64,000 nt of DNA, from NCBI GenBank assembly GCA_014860005.1, contig JACZKP010000177.1, forward strand, positions 1-64,000. Reading direction: 5' to 3'. Below are positions 18,061-27,626 of this stretch, in pieces; the stretch's first letter is position 1, and each line of letters starts with the position of its first letter. Under the pieces are notes generated by a model, which did no database searches, was not told the origin of the DNA, and worked only from the letters and a program-made list of their open reading frames with translations. The position numbers and the translations under genes are program-made. The stretch comes from Verrucomicrobiota bacterium. GTDB lineage: Bacteria; Verrucomicrobiota; Verrucomicrobiae; Limisphaerales; UBA11358.

Positions 18061-18300
18061 GAAATGAGAATCCCAACGGGATTCCGGCCTCCAGCCCAAG
18101 GTTGCGACGCAGGAGCTACCTTGGGTCATCGTCCCAAGAATTCCCCAACCCCAACGGGGTTGCGGCCAATCCGTTCGCGTTGGCGATGAACCACCGAAGA
18201 CACAACCCCGTTGGGGTTGCTGACATTTTCCGCACGTAACCAGGGTAGCTCGTGCCTCGCAACCCTGGGCTTGGGGACTCAATCCCGTTGGGATTGTTAT
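18061..18300. repeat. 240-bp palindromic repeat block, copy 2
   Basis: It is the same block as at 14641-14880, with the three inverted repeats intact and only a few base differences (for example CCAAGAATTCC for CCTTAAATTCC). Confidence 0.85.
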
Positions 18301-18304
18301 TAAC

Positions 18305-18410
18305 GCCTTCGGCGCAGGCGCAGGCGTCGGCTGCTTCACCTTTAACTCGATGTGCAGGTCGCGGAGTTGTTTCGGCTCGACGGTGCTGGGCGAGTCGGTC
18401 ATCAGGTTTT
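18305..18410 (-). pseudogene. Decayed aspS 3' end, copy 4
   Basis: The minus-strand frame again reads the DSPSTVEPKQLRDLHIELKV end of an aspartyl-tRNA synthetase. The stop codon of the other copies is lost (GCGTTA), so the frame runs on. It lies between two palindromic blocks. Confidence 0.7.
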
Positions 18411-18412
18411 CG

Positions 18413-18650
18413 GAAATGAGAATCCCAACGGGATTCCGGCCTCCAGCCCAAGGTTGCGACGCAGGAGCTACCTTGGGTCATCGTCCTTAAATTCCCCAAC
18501 CCCAACGGGGTTGCGGCCAATCCGTTGGCGTTCGCGATGAACCACCGAAGCCACAACCCCGTTGGGGTTGCTGATCTTTTCCGCACGTACCCAGGGTAGC
18601 TCGTGCCTCGCAACCCTGGGCTTGGGGACTCAATCCCGTTGGGATTGTTC
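18413..18650. repeat. 240-bp palindromic repeat block, copy 3
   Basis: It is nearly identical to the blocks at 14641 and 18061 and in direct orientation to them. Confidence 0.85.
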
Positions 18651-18654
18651 TTAC

Positions 18655-18847
18655 GCCTACGCCGCAGGCACAGGGGTCGGCGGCTTCACTTTCAACTCGC
18701 TGTGCAAGTCGCGGAGTTGTTTGGGCTCGACGGTGCAGGACGAGTCGATCATCAAGCTTGTGCCTTTCGCGGTCTTCGAGAACGCGATGGCGTCGCCGAT
18801 GCTCGGCGTGTTGCAGAGGATCGCGATCACATGATCAAACCCGAGCA
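18655..18847 (-). pseudogene. Decayed aspS 3' end, copy 5 (longest)
   Basis: This copy extends further upstream than the others: LGFDHVIAILCNTPSIGD, then AIAFSKTAKGTSLMIDSS and TVEPKQLRDLHSELKV. It corresponds to the last 65 or so residues of an aspartyl-tRNA synthetase (GxDR/LxxLL...PSIRDVIAFPKT in the family), with several substitutions at conserved sites (FSKT for FPKT). No palindromic block interrupts it. It may therefore show the ancestral arrangement. Confidence 0.75.
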
Positions 18848-18849
18848 CG

Positions 18850-19080
18850 TTACAGGGAATCCCATTCTCCCACCGACATTTTGCGCCCGAGGATGGATTC
18901 AACCTGCCGGATCAACATGCGGACTTGGGGAACGGAGTATTCGGCATTGGTCGGGATGGTTTGCCGGTGCTGTCGAAAGATCAGAAACTGATGGCGCGTG
19001 CCGGAATATGGGCCGTCAAAGCCCAGCGCGCGGAGTTTGCGGATGAACTCGCGCCGTTTAAGTGGTCGCCACGCGGCCAT
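18850..19080 (-). CDS. hicA: HicA-like mRNA interferase toxin
   Basis: The 76-residue protein is of HicA/YcfA type, a small double-stranded RNA-binding-like fold that cleaves mRNA. The N-terminus has PLKRREFIRKLRALGFDGP, then GTRHQFLIF with the conserved catalytic His, and it ends in VRMLIRQVESILGR. It overlaps the end of the hicB-like gene by 23 bp, as expected for an operon with antitoxin first. The pair lies inside the repeat-rich zone between the sigma genes and purD. Confidence 0.8.
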   Translation of the reverse strand: MAAWRPLKRREFIRKLRALGFDGPYSGTRHQFLIFRQHRQTIPTNAEYSVPQVRMLIRQVESILGRKMSVGEWDSL

Positions 19081-19321
19081 TTTGAACCTTGTTCAAATCA
19101 ATGCCAGCCAGCACCGGCAGTTTGTGGCCGAGTCTCAAGCCCACCAAAATCCAGTCTTCCAAAGTGGAGCGCAGCTCGCCCTCGCATTCGCGCAGGGTTT
19201 TTCCGAACGCCGCCACGCCCTTGAGCTTGGGAATCTCACCCGCGAACGAGCCATCTTCCAGCTTGTCGTATTGAGCCAGTTCAAGAGCCGCTTCGATGTA
19301 GGCAGTGATCGGAAACATCAT
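19058..19321 (-). CDS. hicB: HicB-like antitoxin
   Basis: The 87-residue product matches the HicB fold: YIEAALELAQYDKLEDGSFA, GEIPKLKGVAAFG and TLRECEGELRSTLEDWILV, then a short tail. HicB binds and neutralises HicA and often represses its own operon. No C-terminal DNA-binding domain is evident here, so autoregulation may depend on the complex. The start at 19321 is preceded by a weak purine-rich stretch. Confidence 0.8.
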   Translation of the reverse strand: MMFPITAYIEAALELAQYDKLEDGSFAGEIPKLKGVAAFGKTLRECEGELRSTLEDWILVGLRLGHKLPVLAGIDLNKVQNGRVATT

Positions 19322-19383
19322 GGGCAGATTCTAGTTCAGCAGCAGCTTTGCCGCAACGGGCTTTTGAACCCGACAAACTCGCT

Positions 19384-19458
19384 ACGTCGCTTTCGGCGCG
19401 GGTGCGGGCGTCGGCTGCTTCACCTTCAACTGAATGTACAGATCGCGGAGTTGCTTCG
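19384..19458 (-). pseudogene. Decayed aspS 3' end, copy 6
   Basis: It reads LRDLYIQLKVKQPTPAPAPKA on the minus strand, the last 20 or so codons of the same aspS-type C-terminus. It is joined at its 5' side to the palindrome at the purD 3' end. Confidence 0.6.
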
Positions 19459-19518
19459 GCACGGACGTCTCACCCGTGCGTCGTAAATCTGAGTCGAACG
19501 GGCGGGACGCCCGTGCCA
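19459..19518. repeat. Palindromic element at the 3' end of purD
   Basis: The arms GCACGGACGTCTCACCCGTG (from 19459) and ACGGGCGGGACGCCCGTGCC (from 19498) face each other across a 20-bp loop. The right arm runs up to the purD stop codon. Its core GGCACGGGCGTCCCGCCCGT recurs inside clpB at 21982-22009. Confidence 0.75.
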
Positions 19519-20862
19519 CTACATCGCCTTCGTTGCGATATCGCGCCGGAAATGCGCGCCGTCGAAATGGATTCGCTCCACGGCGGCGTAGGCAGCAGAC
19601 TGCGCGGACTTCAAATCCCAGCCCAGCGCCGTCACGCCAAGGACCCGCCCACCATTAGTTACGATCTGCTCCCCTGCCCTTGCTGTGCCCGCGTGGAACA
19701 CCTTGGTATCGGGCAGGGCGTTCGCTTCGTCGAGGCCGGTGATGATTTTGCCCTTCGGGTAACTGCCGGGATAACCGCTGCTGGCCATCACCACGCACAC
19801 GCTTGCGAACTGACTCCATCTTAACTCATGCTTGGCGAGCGTGCCGCTGACGCTGGCGTCGAGCAGTTCAACCAGATCGTTTTGCAGGCGCGTGAGATAA
19901 ACCTGTGTTTCCGGGTCGCCGAAGCGGGCGTTGAACTCCAGCACCTTGGGACCTTCCTTCGTGAGCATGATGCCGGGATACAAGATACCGCGGTAATCAA
20001 TCCCCTCAGCCGCGCAGCCGCGAATGAAAGGATCAAGGATTCTCCTGGCGGCGTCCGCGAGTTGCTCGTCGGTCAGGAACGGCGTGGGCGAATACGTGCC
20101 CATGCCACCGGTATTGAGGCCCTGATCGCCGTCGAGCGCACGCTTGTGATCCTGTGACGTGGGGAAAACCTTCGCGGTCCCACCGTCGCACAGGGCGTGC
20201 AATGAGACCTCGATACCTTCCAGATATTCCTGGATCACCACGCGCGCGCCGGCCGCCCCGAAGGTCTGGCTGACCATGATTTCATTCACCGCGCGCTCAG
20301 CTTCATTGGCGTTGGCGCAGATCAATACGCCTTTGCCGAGAGCCAGACCGTCGGCTTTCACAACGCACCTGCCGAGTGATGCTGCAAATTGTCTGGCGGC
20401 TTCCACGTCGTCAAACGTTCCGGCGGCGGCCGTGGGAATGCCATATTTCTCCATAAACTTTTGGGAGAACACCTTTGAAGACTCAAACTGCGCGGCTTTC
20501 TGATTTACACCCCAGATACGCAAACCGTCGCGCTGGAACAAATCCACAATGCCGAGCGCGAGTGGATTGTCCGGTCCGACAACGGTCAGGTCGGGTTTCT
20601 GCTCCTGAGCGAACGCCAGGAGTTTTGGCAATTCTTCCGCGCCGATGTTCACACATTCGACCTTGTTCGTAGGACAGGCGTCGGGCCTGTTGCTGACTTT
20701 GTTTTCTGAAAATGGAGACAGGCGCGACGCCTGTCCTACGATTTCCTGCGCGATGCCGGCGTTGCCGGGGGCGCACCACATCCGGGTGACGTGCGGTGAC
20801 TGCGCCAGTTTCCAAACCAGCGCGTGTTCGCGTCCGCCTGAACCGATGACCAGAATCTTCAT
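19519..20862 (-). CDS. purD: Phosphoribosylamine-glycine ligase (GAR synthetase)
   Basis: The enzyme joins glycine to phosphoribosylamine with ATP in de novo purine synthesis. The 447 residues show the family layout: MKILVIGSGGREHAL at the N-terminus, GTFDDVEAARQFA, VVKADGLALGKGV, the SQDHKRALDGDQGLNTGGMG motif, and EFNARFGDPETQ with the metal ligands. Residues about 41-65 are an insertion absent from ordinary PurD proteins (VGQASRLSPFSENK and then NRPDACPTNK). They are encoded by a palindromic repeat of 72 bp at 20669-20740, exactly 24 codons. Without it the length would be close to normal. The insertion lies in an early loop, between the first Rossmann segments. Confidence 0.95.
   Translation of the reverse strand: MKILVIGSGGREHALVWKLAQSPHVTRMWCAPGNAGIAQEIVGQASRLSPFSENKVSNRPDACPTNKVECVNIGAEELPKLLAFAQEQKPDLTVVGPDNPLALGIVDLFQRDGLRIWGVNQKAAQFESSKVFSQKFMEKYGIPTAAAGTFDDVEAARQFAASLGRCVVKADGLALGKGVLICANANEAERAVNEIMVSQTFGAAGARVVIQEYLEGIEVSLHALCDGGTAKVFPTSQDHKRALDGDQGLNTGGMGTYSPTPFLTDEQLADAARRILDPFIRGCAAEGIDYRGILYPGIMLTKEGPKVLEFNARFGDPETQVYLTRLQNDLVELLDASVSGTLAKHELRWSQFASVCVVMASSGYPGSYPKGKIITGLDEANALPDTKVFHAGTARAGEQIVTNGGRVLGVTALGWDLKSAQSAAYAAVERIHFDGAHFRRDIATKAM
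20669..20740. repeat. Palindromic element inside purD
   Basis: Arms GTAGGACAGGCGTCGGGCCT and, in reverse, GGCGCGACGCCTGTCCTACG enclose an AT-rich loop. The length of 72 bp keeps the purD frame. Similar ends occur at 46694-46826 and 60334-60414. Confidence 0.85.
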
Positions 20863-20954
20863 GGTTATGCCGACGCAGACTACGATGTCCGCTCGAACTT
20901 AGAAAGTTCAGACATGCCCGGACGACAATTTGCGTCCAGGACGGTACGGCGGGA

Positions 20955-23573
<2,619 letters not shown>

Positions 23574-23715
23574 GCCTCAATAAATGTAACGGCGCGGACG
23601 CATCGTCAAGGGGTGTCAGAACGGGTAAATCCCCACGAACGAAAAATTATTTGCCTTGGACCGCATTTGTCCCACCCGACCCGTCACACTGACCTCAAAA
23701 ATGAAAGGTTCAATT

Positions 23716-23922
23716 ATGACAAATCAACAAATGGAACTTGGTTTCGGTGGCCAGAAACTCCTCACCCGGTCAGGCCGGCGCGAACGGCGGATGACGCGGG
23801 CCAGGTGGTGGTTTGCGAACATGCGCCAGATTGTGGATCGCGCCATGGACTGGCAGGCAGCGGCCGAACCAAGGCCCGAGCAAACCTGGCTGCCGGAAGC
23901 CAATCGGCAGGTGCGGGTTTAA
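23716..23922 (+). CDS. Small conserved-type hypothetical protein
   Basis: The 68-residue basic protein begins MTNQQMELGFGGQK and has RRERRMTRARWWFANMRQIVDRAMDW in its middle. Similar small proteins with the WWF...MR..VDRA pattern occur in Verrucomicrobia as far as I recall, with unknown role. AAAGG at 23704-23708, seven bases before the ATG at 23716, is a good ribosome binding site. An upstream ATG at 23701 is also in frame. A strong hairpin (23992-24022) lies 70 bp after the stop. Confidence 0.6.
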   Translation: MTNQQMELGFGGQKLLTRSGRRERRMTRARWWFANMRQIVDRAMDWQAAAEPRPEQTWLPEANRQVRV

Positions 23923-23991
23923 TTTAATGGAGGCATCGCGCGCCGGCCCCGCCCCACAACAGTCAACGTGGCCGGCGCGCGCAAAACAAAC

Positions 23992-24022
23992 AAAACCGCC
24001 GGACGCAATGTCCGGCAGTTTT
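23992..24022. terminator. Rho-independent terminator-like hairpin
   Basis: AAAACCGCCGGAC and GTCCGGCAGTTTT fold into a GC stem (GCCGGAC with GTCCGGC) with a four-base loop CAAT and flanking A and T runs. It can act in both directions and follows the small gene at 23716. Confidence 0.75.
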
Positions 24023-24164
24023 AAGAAGCGCTTTTTAACGCGGCGTGTCCGGCTGGCGGACAGTGGCACGGTCTGCGTTATTTAACTTTGGATACTGGTA
24101 TTGCTACCAGTCCTTGATTCCGGAACAATGTTTTCCAGACTGGAATCCTAACCACAAGAAAAAT

Positions 24165-24314
24165 ATGGGCGACCTTTTGATCCGCTTCGATGAGAGCATC
24201 AGTTCAACTGGCTGGTCGGTTTGGAAGACCGACACATTCGAACCGACTCTTTTAGCCACTGGCGATGAGGACTTGAATGAAATACGGCGTCGCTCGAAGG
24301 GCTTATCTCCATAG
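24165..24314 (+). pseudogene. RuvC-fold-like N-terminal fragment, possibly a cas9 or resolvase remnant
   Basis: The 49-codon ORF starts MGDLLIRFDESISSTGWSVW. The pattern hydrophobic-FD-x4-S-x-GW-x-V matches the first RuvC motif, in which the Asp is catalytic. It occurs at the N-terminus of type II Cas9 proteins and of phage RuvC-like resolvases. The ORF then ends after IRRRSKGLSP with a TAG. Nothing further of a nuclease is visible before the cas-adjacent genes. Since the locus continues into cas1 and cas2, a degraded cas9 5' end is conceivable, but a stand-alone resolvase fragment fits equally well. Confidence 0.3.
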
Positions 24315-24438
24315 GAACTTCTCGCCGGGAATTTCCGCAAGATTAGCCAAGCACTGAATGGAACGCCGTTAAACACCATCAAGGGATTCGCAATAATGAA
24401 CCGTTGCGTGGATAACCAACTCGGCTAAATTATGAGCA

Positions 24439-24693
24439 ATGAAACTGCGACTGGATCTGCTGGAGCAAATGACGGACGAGGACATCCTGGAGGAAGTCCT
24501 GGCGAACAATCACCGTTACAAGCCCGAGCCGCTTTTCTCAAAAACCGGAGTTGGGAGCTTGTCGTCGGCCTCAACCGAGGAGCGTGCGCAAGAGGAGGCG
24601 CGCAGCACGGCCAGAATTCAGAGAGCTATGGAGCGCTTGAAACAGAGTGGCAGCAACTCCAGCCCGAAGTCCGATCCCTCGCCGAAACCATAG
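24439..24693 (+). CDS. Small hypothetical protein upstream of cas1
   Basis: The 84-residue frame begins MKLRLDLLEQMTDEDILEEV and continues with LANNHRYKPEPLF and a charged helix EERAQEEARSTARIQRAMERL. It has good protein character up to about residue 66, and the last residues (SGSNSSPKSDPSPKP) look like an out-of-frame tail. An ATG at 24432 in another frame opens 7 bp earlier. I do not recognise a family. It may form one functional unit with the frame that ends at 25055. Confidence 0.5.
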   Translation: MKLRLDLLEQMTDEDILEEVLANNHRYKPEPLFSKTGVGSLSSASTEERAQEEARSTARIQRAMERLKQSGSNSSPKSDPSPKP

Positions 24694-25055
24694 AGTTCCT
24701 GCGGCAATGTCATCGCCGCGCGCCTTTCCTTTTCTTCAACGGCAATACTTTTGCCGACGTCGGGCGAACCGTCGTGGACTTCGTCTTTGCTGAACTTCCC
24801 ACCGGGCGGCGGCGCGAAGTCATGTCCGCCGTGGCCCATTACATCGCCGGGGTGCTGCCGTGGGAGGCGATGGTGCAAATCATCGAAACGCTCTCTCAAT
24901 CCGCCGACTTCAAACCGGGCGACCGCGTGAAAACCCTGCGGGGCTCGACGCATGGCGTAATCGTCCGCTTGTTGGACGATGGCCGGGTGGTCTGGCGACC
25001 CGATGGCACGGACAGCGAATTGACCGGGCTGCCGGAAAGCCTGGTCTGCGAGTAG
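24618..25055 (+). CDS. Hypothetical protein with C-terminal SH3/KOW-like segment, upstream of cas1
   Basis: The protein-like part of this frame begins near ALETEWQQLQPEVRSLA and continues through FLRQCHRRAPFLFFNGNTFA and RRREVMSAVAHYIAGV. It ends with GDRVKTLRGSTHGVIVRLL and VVWRPDGTDSELTGLPESL, which looks like a small beta-barrel. There is no ATG, GTG or TTG at the start of that part: the frame opens only at an ATG at 24432, where its first 60 codons read as a shadow of the neighbouring gene. Either it begins at 24432, or a frameshift joins it to the 24439 gene, or it is a damaged gene. The function is unknown. Confidence 0.45.
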   Translation, partial: SESYGALETEWQQLQPEVRSLAETIEFLRQCHRRAPFLFFNGNTFADVGRTVVDFVFAELPTGRRREVMSAVAHYIAGVLPWEAMVQIIETLSQSADFKPGDRVKTLRGSTHGVIVRLLDDGRVVWRPDGTDSELTGLPESLVCE

Positions 25056-25056
25056 C

Positions 25057-25159
25057 GGCGACGCCTCGTCGCCACTGAGTGGCAGCGACGCCCACGTCGC
25101 TCTCTCATCCGCGAGCAATTTTCCCACCGAAGGCCAGGAAGCGACGGGGCGTCGCTTCC
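25057..25159. repeat. Cluster of three short hairpins upstream of cas1
   Basis: GGCGACGCCTCGTCGCC (25057-25073), AGCGACGCCCACGTCGCT (about 25084-25101) and GGAAGCGACGGGGCGTCGCTTCC-type sequence (25137-25159) are each self-complementary with a common GCGACG core. They occupy the gap before the cas1 start at 25213. Confidence 0.7.
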
Positions 25160-25212
25160 ACCTGCCAAAACGGACAGTTTTCGGCAAGACACCTGCTTTC
25201 TCTCATGCTGCG

Positions 25213-26217
25213 ATGTCCTATCACATCGTCAGCATAGACAGCGCAAATTGCTCGTTGAGTTGCCGGGACGGGCAGTTGACGTGCAAAACCGCCGACGGCG
25301 AGCGCAAGCTGCCGCTGGAGGACGTGGCCTCCATCATCGTCACCAGCTTTTCGGCCTCCATTCACAGCAACCTTTTTCTGGAAGCCGCCAAGCACGGGGT
25401 CGCCCTGATCATCTGCGAATCCTTCAAGCCGGTGAGTCTCGTACTGCCGGCCAATCGCTCCACGGACACGATTCTTTCCCGCGCCCTGCTGAATCTCACG
25501 CCGCGGGCGCGGGAGCATCTCTGGCAAAAGACCATTGACGCCAAATGCCAGAATCAACTGGCATTGGCCGAACACATCGCGCCGGATGACGAATCGCTCG
25601 CCAGCCTGCGGCAAACCGCCTTTGGCAAAAAGCCGCACAAGGAATCCATCTGCGCCAGAACATTCTGGCAGATTTTTGGCCGCAGTCTCAACCAGGAGGA
25701 GTTTGTCCGTGACCGCGCCCGTGGCGGGTTGAACAACTTGCTCAACTACGGTTACGCGGTATTACTCTCCACGGTGCTGCAAAAGTTGTTTGGCGTCGGT
25801 CTTGATCCCACCTTCGGCATTGCGCACGTCGCGCGCGAGCGGAGCACGCCGCTGGCGTACGATTTGATGGAGCCGTTCCGCCCGTGTGTGGAATGGCGCG
25901 TCATCCAGTGGGTGAAGCAGCAGCGATCCAAACTTGGTTGCAGCGGACGTCAGTCCGCTCATTCTGATTCCAAAGGGGAAAGTCAGAGCGGACTCACGTC
26001 CGCTGCTACGGAATCCGAATCGTTTTACGAAGTGACCAAGGAATTCCGCAAATGGGTGACGGGATTCCCATTGGAGCGCATGGAATACTTGAATCTCACG
26101 CTGGAAATCCAGGGCGTGATCGAAGGCGTGGGGCGCGGCTTCCGCCGGGCAGTGGTGGAGAACCAGCCGCGCCATTACAAACCGTGGACACCGAAAAACA
26201 ACAAATGGACTTCGTAG
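25213..26217 (+). CDS. cas1: CRISPR-associated endonuclease Cas1, type II-like, with an in-frame repeat insertion
   Basis: Cas1 and Cas2 together integrate new spacers into a CRISPR array. The protein begins MSYHIVSIDSANCSLS and matches Cas1 of the type II/II-C kind: VTSFSASIHSNLFLEAAKHG, PVSLVLPANRSTDTIL, the KESICARTFWQIFG segment, NNLLNYGYAVLLSTVL, FGIAHVARE and DLMEPFRP with the presumed Glu, His and Asp/Glu metal ligands. Residues about 242-265 (GCSGRQSAHSDSKGESQSG) are foreign. They come from a 73-bp palindrome at 25937-26009 and keep the frame. ATG at 25213 is the natural start. No array or effector gene is next to it. Confidence 0.9.
   Translation: MSYHIVSIDSANCSLSCRDGQLTCKTADGERKLPLEDVASIIVTSFSASIHSNLFLEAAKHGVALIICESFKPVSLVLPANRSTDTILSRALLNLTPRAREHLWQKTIDAKCQNQLALAEHIAPDDESLASLRQTAFGKKPHKESICARTFWQIFGRSLNQEEFVRDRARGGLNNLLNYGYAVLLSTVLQKLFGVGLDPTFGIAHVARERSTPLAYDLMEPFRPCVEWRVIQWVKQQRSKLGCSGRQSAHSDSKGESQSGLTSAATESESFYEVTKEFRKWVTGFPLERMEYLNLTLEIQGVIEGVGRGFRRAVVENQPRHYKPWTPKNNKWTS
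25937..26009. repeat. Palindromic element inside cas1
   Basis: GCAGCGGACGTCAGTCCGCTC pairs with GAGCGGACTCACGTCCGCTG across a 25-bp loop. It is inserted in frame between the YDLMEPFRP segment and the final conserved block FRKWVTGFPLERMEY. Confidence 0.85.
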
Positions 26218-26302
26218 GAGGCGACGTGAGGAGAATCATTTCAACGGCAATGAGCGGGTTTTTGATCAGAGACTCTTTACCTCGTTTCCTACCAGGAAGG
26301 AG

Positions 26303-26638
26303 ATGGACACGGAGAAATTCAAAATGGGCTGGCTAGTCGTCGCATTTGATTTGCCGGTGGGAACGAAGAAGCAGCGCAAGGCCGCGACTGACTTCCGCAA
26401 CTATCTGCTGGATGACGGCTACCAGATGATGCAGTTCAGCGTTTATGTGCGAGCGTGTGTCTCGTTCGCGCGCCAGGAAACTCACATTGAGCGGCTGAAG
26501 AAGAATCTGCCACCCGAAGGAAGTGTCCGCGCGGTCTTCGTGACGCGGGCACGAGGGGAACGGTCTTACGTGATCCAGGGCACGCCCGCCACGGAAGCCG
26601 AGCCAGAGGAGATGCCCGAACAAATCCAGCTTTGCTAG
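26303..26638 (+). CDS. cas2: CRISPR-associated endoribonuclease Cas2, type II-like
   Basis: The 111-residue protein begins MDTEKFKMGWLVVAFDLPVG with the conserved Asp of the ferredoxin-like fold. It continues with the dimer segment YQMMQFSVYVRACVSFARQE and the VRAVFVTRARGERSYVIQG strand, then a Glu-rich tail. It is the usual partner of Cas1 and follows it by 85 bp. Cas2 helps form the Cas1-Cas2 integrase complex. No repeat-spacer array follows it: the next 110 bp are an inverted repeat (26637-26738) of the dispersed type. Confidence 0.9.
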   Translation: MDTEKFKMGWLVVAFDLPVGTKKQRKAATDFRNYLLDDGYQMMQFSVYVRACVSFARQETHIERLKKNLPPEGSVRAVFVTRARGERSYVIQGTPATEAEPEEMPEQIQLC

Positions 26639-26738
26639 CGGGCGGCTCGTTAAGCCGATGCCCGGACATCGGTTAGTGAAAGTCTGACCCAATCCGACCA
26701 TCCGCATCCATTCGGGCATCGGTTTGACGAGCCGCTCA
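26637..26738. repeat. Long inverted repeat downstream of cas2
   Basis: AGCGGGCGGCTCGTTAAGCC and GATGCCCG (26637-26664) pair imperfectly with CGGGCATCGGTTTGACGAGC (from 26713). The spacer of about 50 bp has no repeat units. It is placed where a CRISPR leader might start but shows no array. Confidence 0.65.
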
Positions 26739-26852
26739 CCGGCCAAAGCAGCGCAAACTCAGGGGCTTGCGCCCACCGAGTTTGCCGCCGCCGATTTTGG
26801 AATCAAGGCAAAGCCTTTCAGCCTAGCGTGAATTTCTCCCCCTGTTCGCCGA

Positions 26853-27626
26853 CTAATCCCTTCCGGTCTGAAGTTGTCGTCCAAACTCGCGCAGGTGTTC
26901 CAGTCGTTCGGCGGTAAGCGGGTGCGAGCCGGCGTATTTCTGCCAAAGCGGGTCGCCATTGGTCCGCTGGAGTTGCTCAAAAAACTCCAAGGCCTCCTGG
27001 AGGTCGCCATATTTCTGGTGAACCAGACGCAGGGCGAATTCATCCGCCGCTCGCTCCTGGCGGCGCGAGTAACCCGTTTCGGCCAGGCGGAACGCGGCGT
27101 CCACGGAGGAAAGGCCGTCGTAGTTGAACAACAGCGCCGCCGCCAGGCCCAGGATCAAACGCCGGCCCAGGCCGCGCAGGATGTGGCGGTGCTGATGGTG
27201 TCCCAGTTCGTGGGCAATGACGAAGGCCAGCCCGGCTTCGGAGCGCACGGCCTCCAGCAGTTCCGGAGTGAGTCCAATGCCGCCGCCGGGTACGGCGACG
27301 GCATTGGGCGAGCCGAGTTCAATGACAAACACGCGGTAATCGAGCTGGCGCAAAGCTTCTTCGGCGGTGAGTTTTGCCAGAATGTCCTGGGCACGCTGGA
27401 CGGCGTTGGAATCAGATTGGGCAAGGATGGTTGCCGCGCGGCTCAATTTACATTCCCAGCGATCCGGCAACGTGCGCGCAAGGAATTCGCCAAGCAACCC
27501 AAGCACGAAGTAAAGCACCGCCAGCACGAGCACGACGGAGAGGGCGCTCTTGAGAAAAGACTTGAGGGTGGTTTTGCCGCGCGAAATATCCGCGGTTTCA
27601 ACCAGGGGTTTGGGGATGTATTTCAT
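26853..27626 (-). CDS. M48-family membrane zinc metallopeptidase
   Basis: The 257-residue product has one transmembrane segment (LSVVLVLAVLYFVLGLLG) and a catalytic domain with HELGHH at residues 139-144, the zinc-binding and catalytic motif. A third ligand Glu is likely in RQERAADEFALRL. It resembles HtpX/YcaL-type peptidases that degrade damaged membrane proteins. The gene lies at the end of a minus-strand operon with two YbjQ-like genes, overlapping the preceding one by 29 bp. The substrate is unknown. Confidence 0.85.
   Translation of the reverse strand: MKYIPKPLVETADISRGKTTLKSFLKSALSVVLVLAVLYFVLGLLGEFLARTLPDRWECKLSRAATILAQSDSNAVQRAQDILAKLTAEEALRQLDYRVFVIELGSPNAVAVPGGGIGLTPELLEAVRSEAGLAFVIAHELGHHQHRHILRGLGRRLILGLAAALLFNYDGLSSVDAAFRLAETGYSRRQERAADEFALRLVHQKYGDLQEALEFFEQLQRTNGDPLWQKYAGSHPLTAERLEHLREFGRQLQTGRD

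Noticed and set aside
18061..18650. Reading the repeat blocks as a short CRISPR-like or IS element
   Set aside because: Units are 240 bp with internal palindromes, without transposase and without spacer variation.
26639..26760. CRISPR array expected after cas2
   Set aside because: Only one inverted repeat is present; there are no equally spaced direct repeats with unique spacers.
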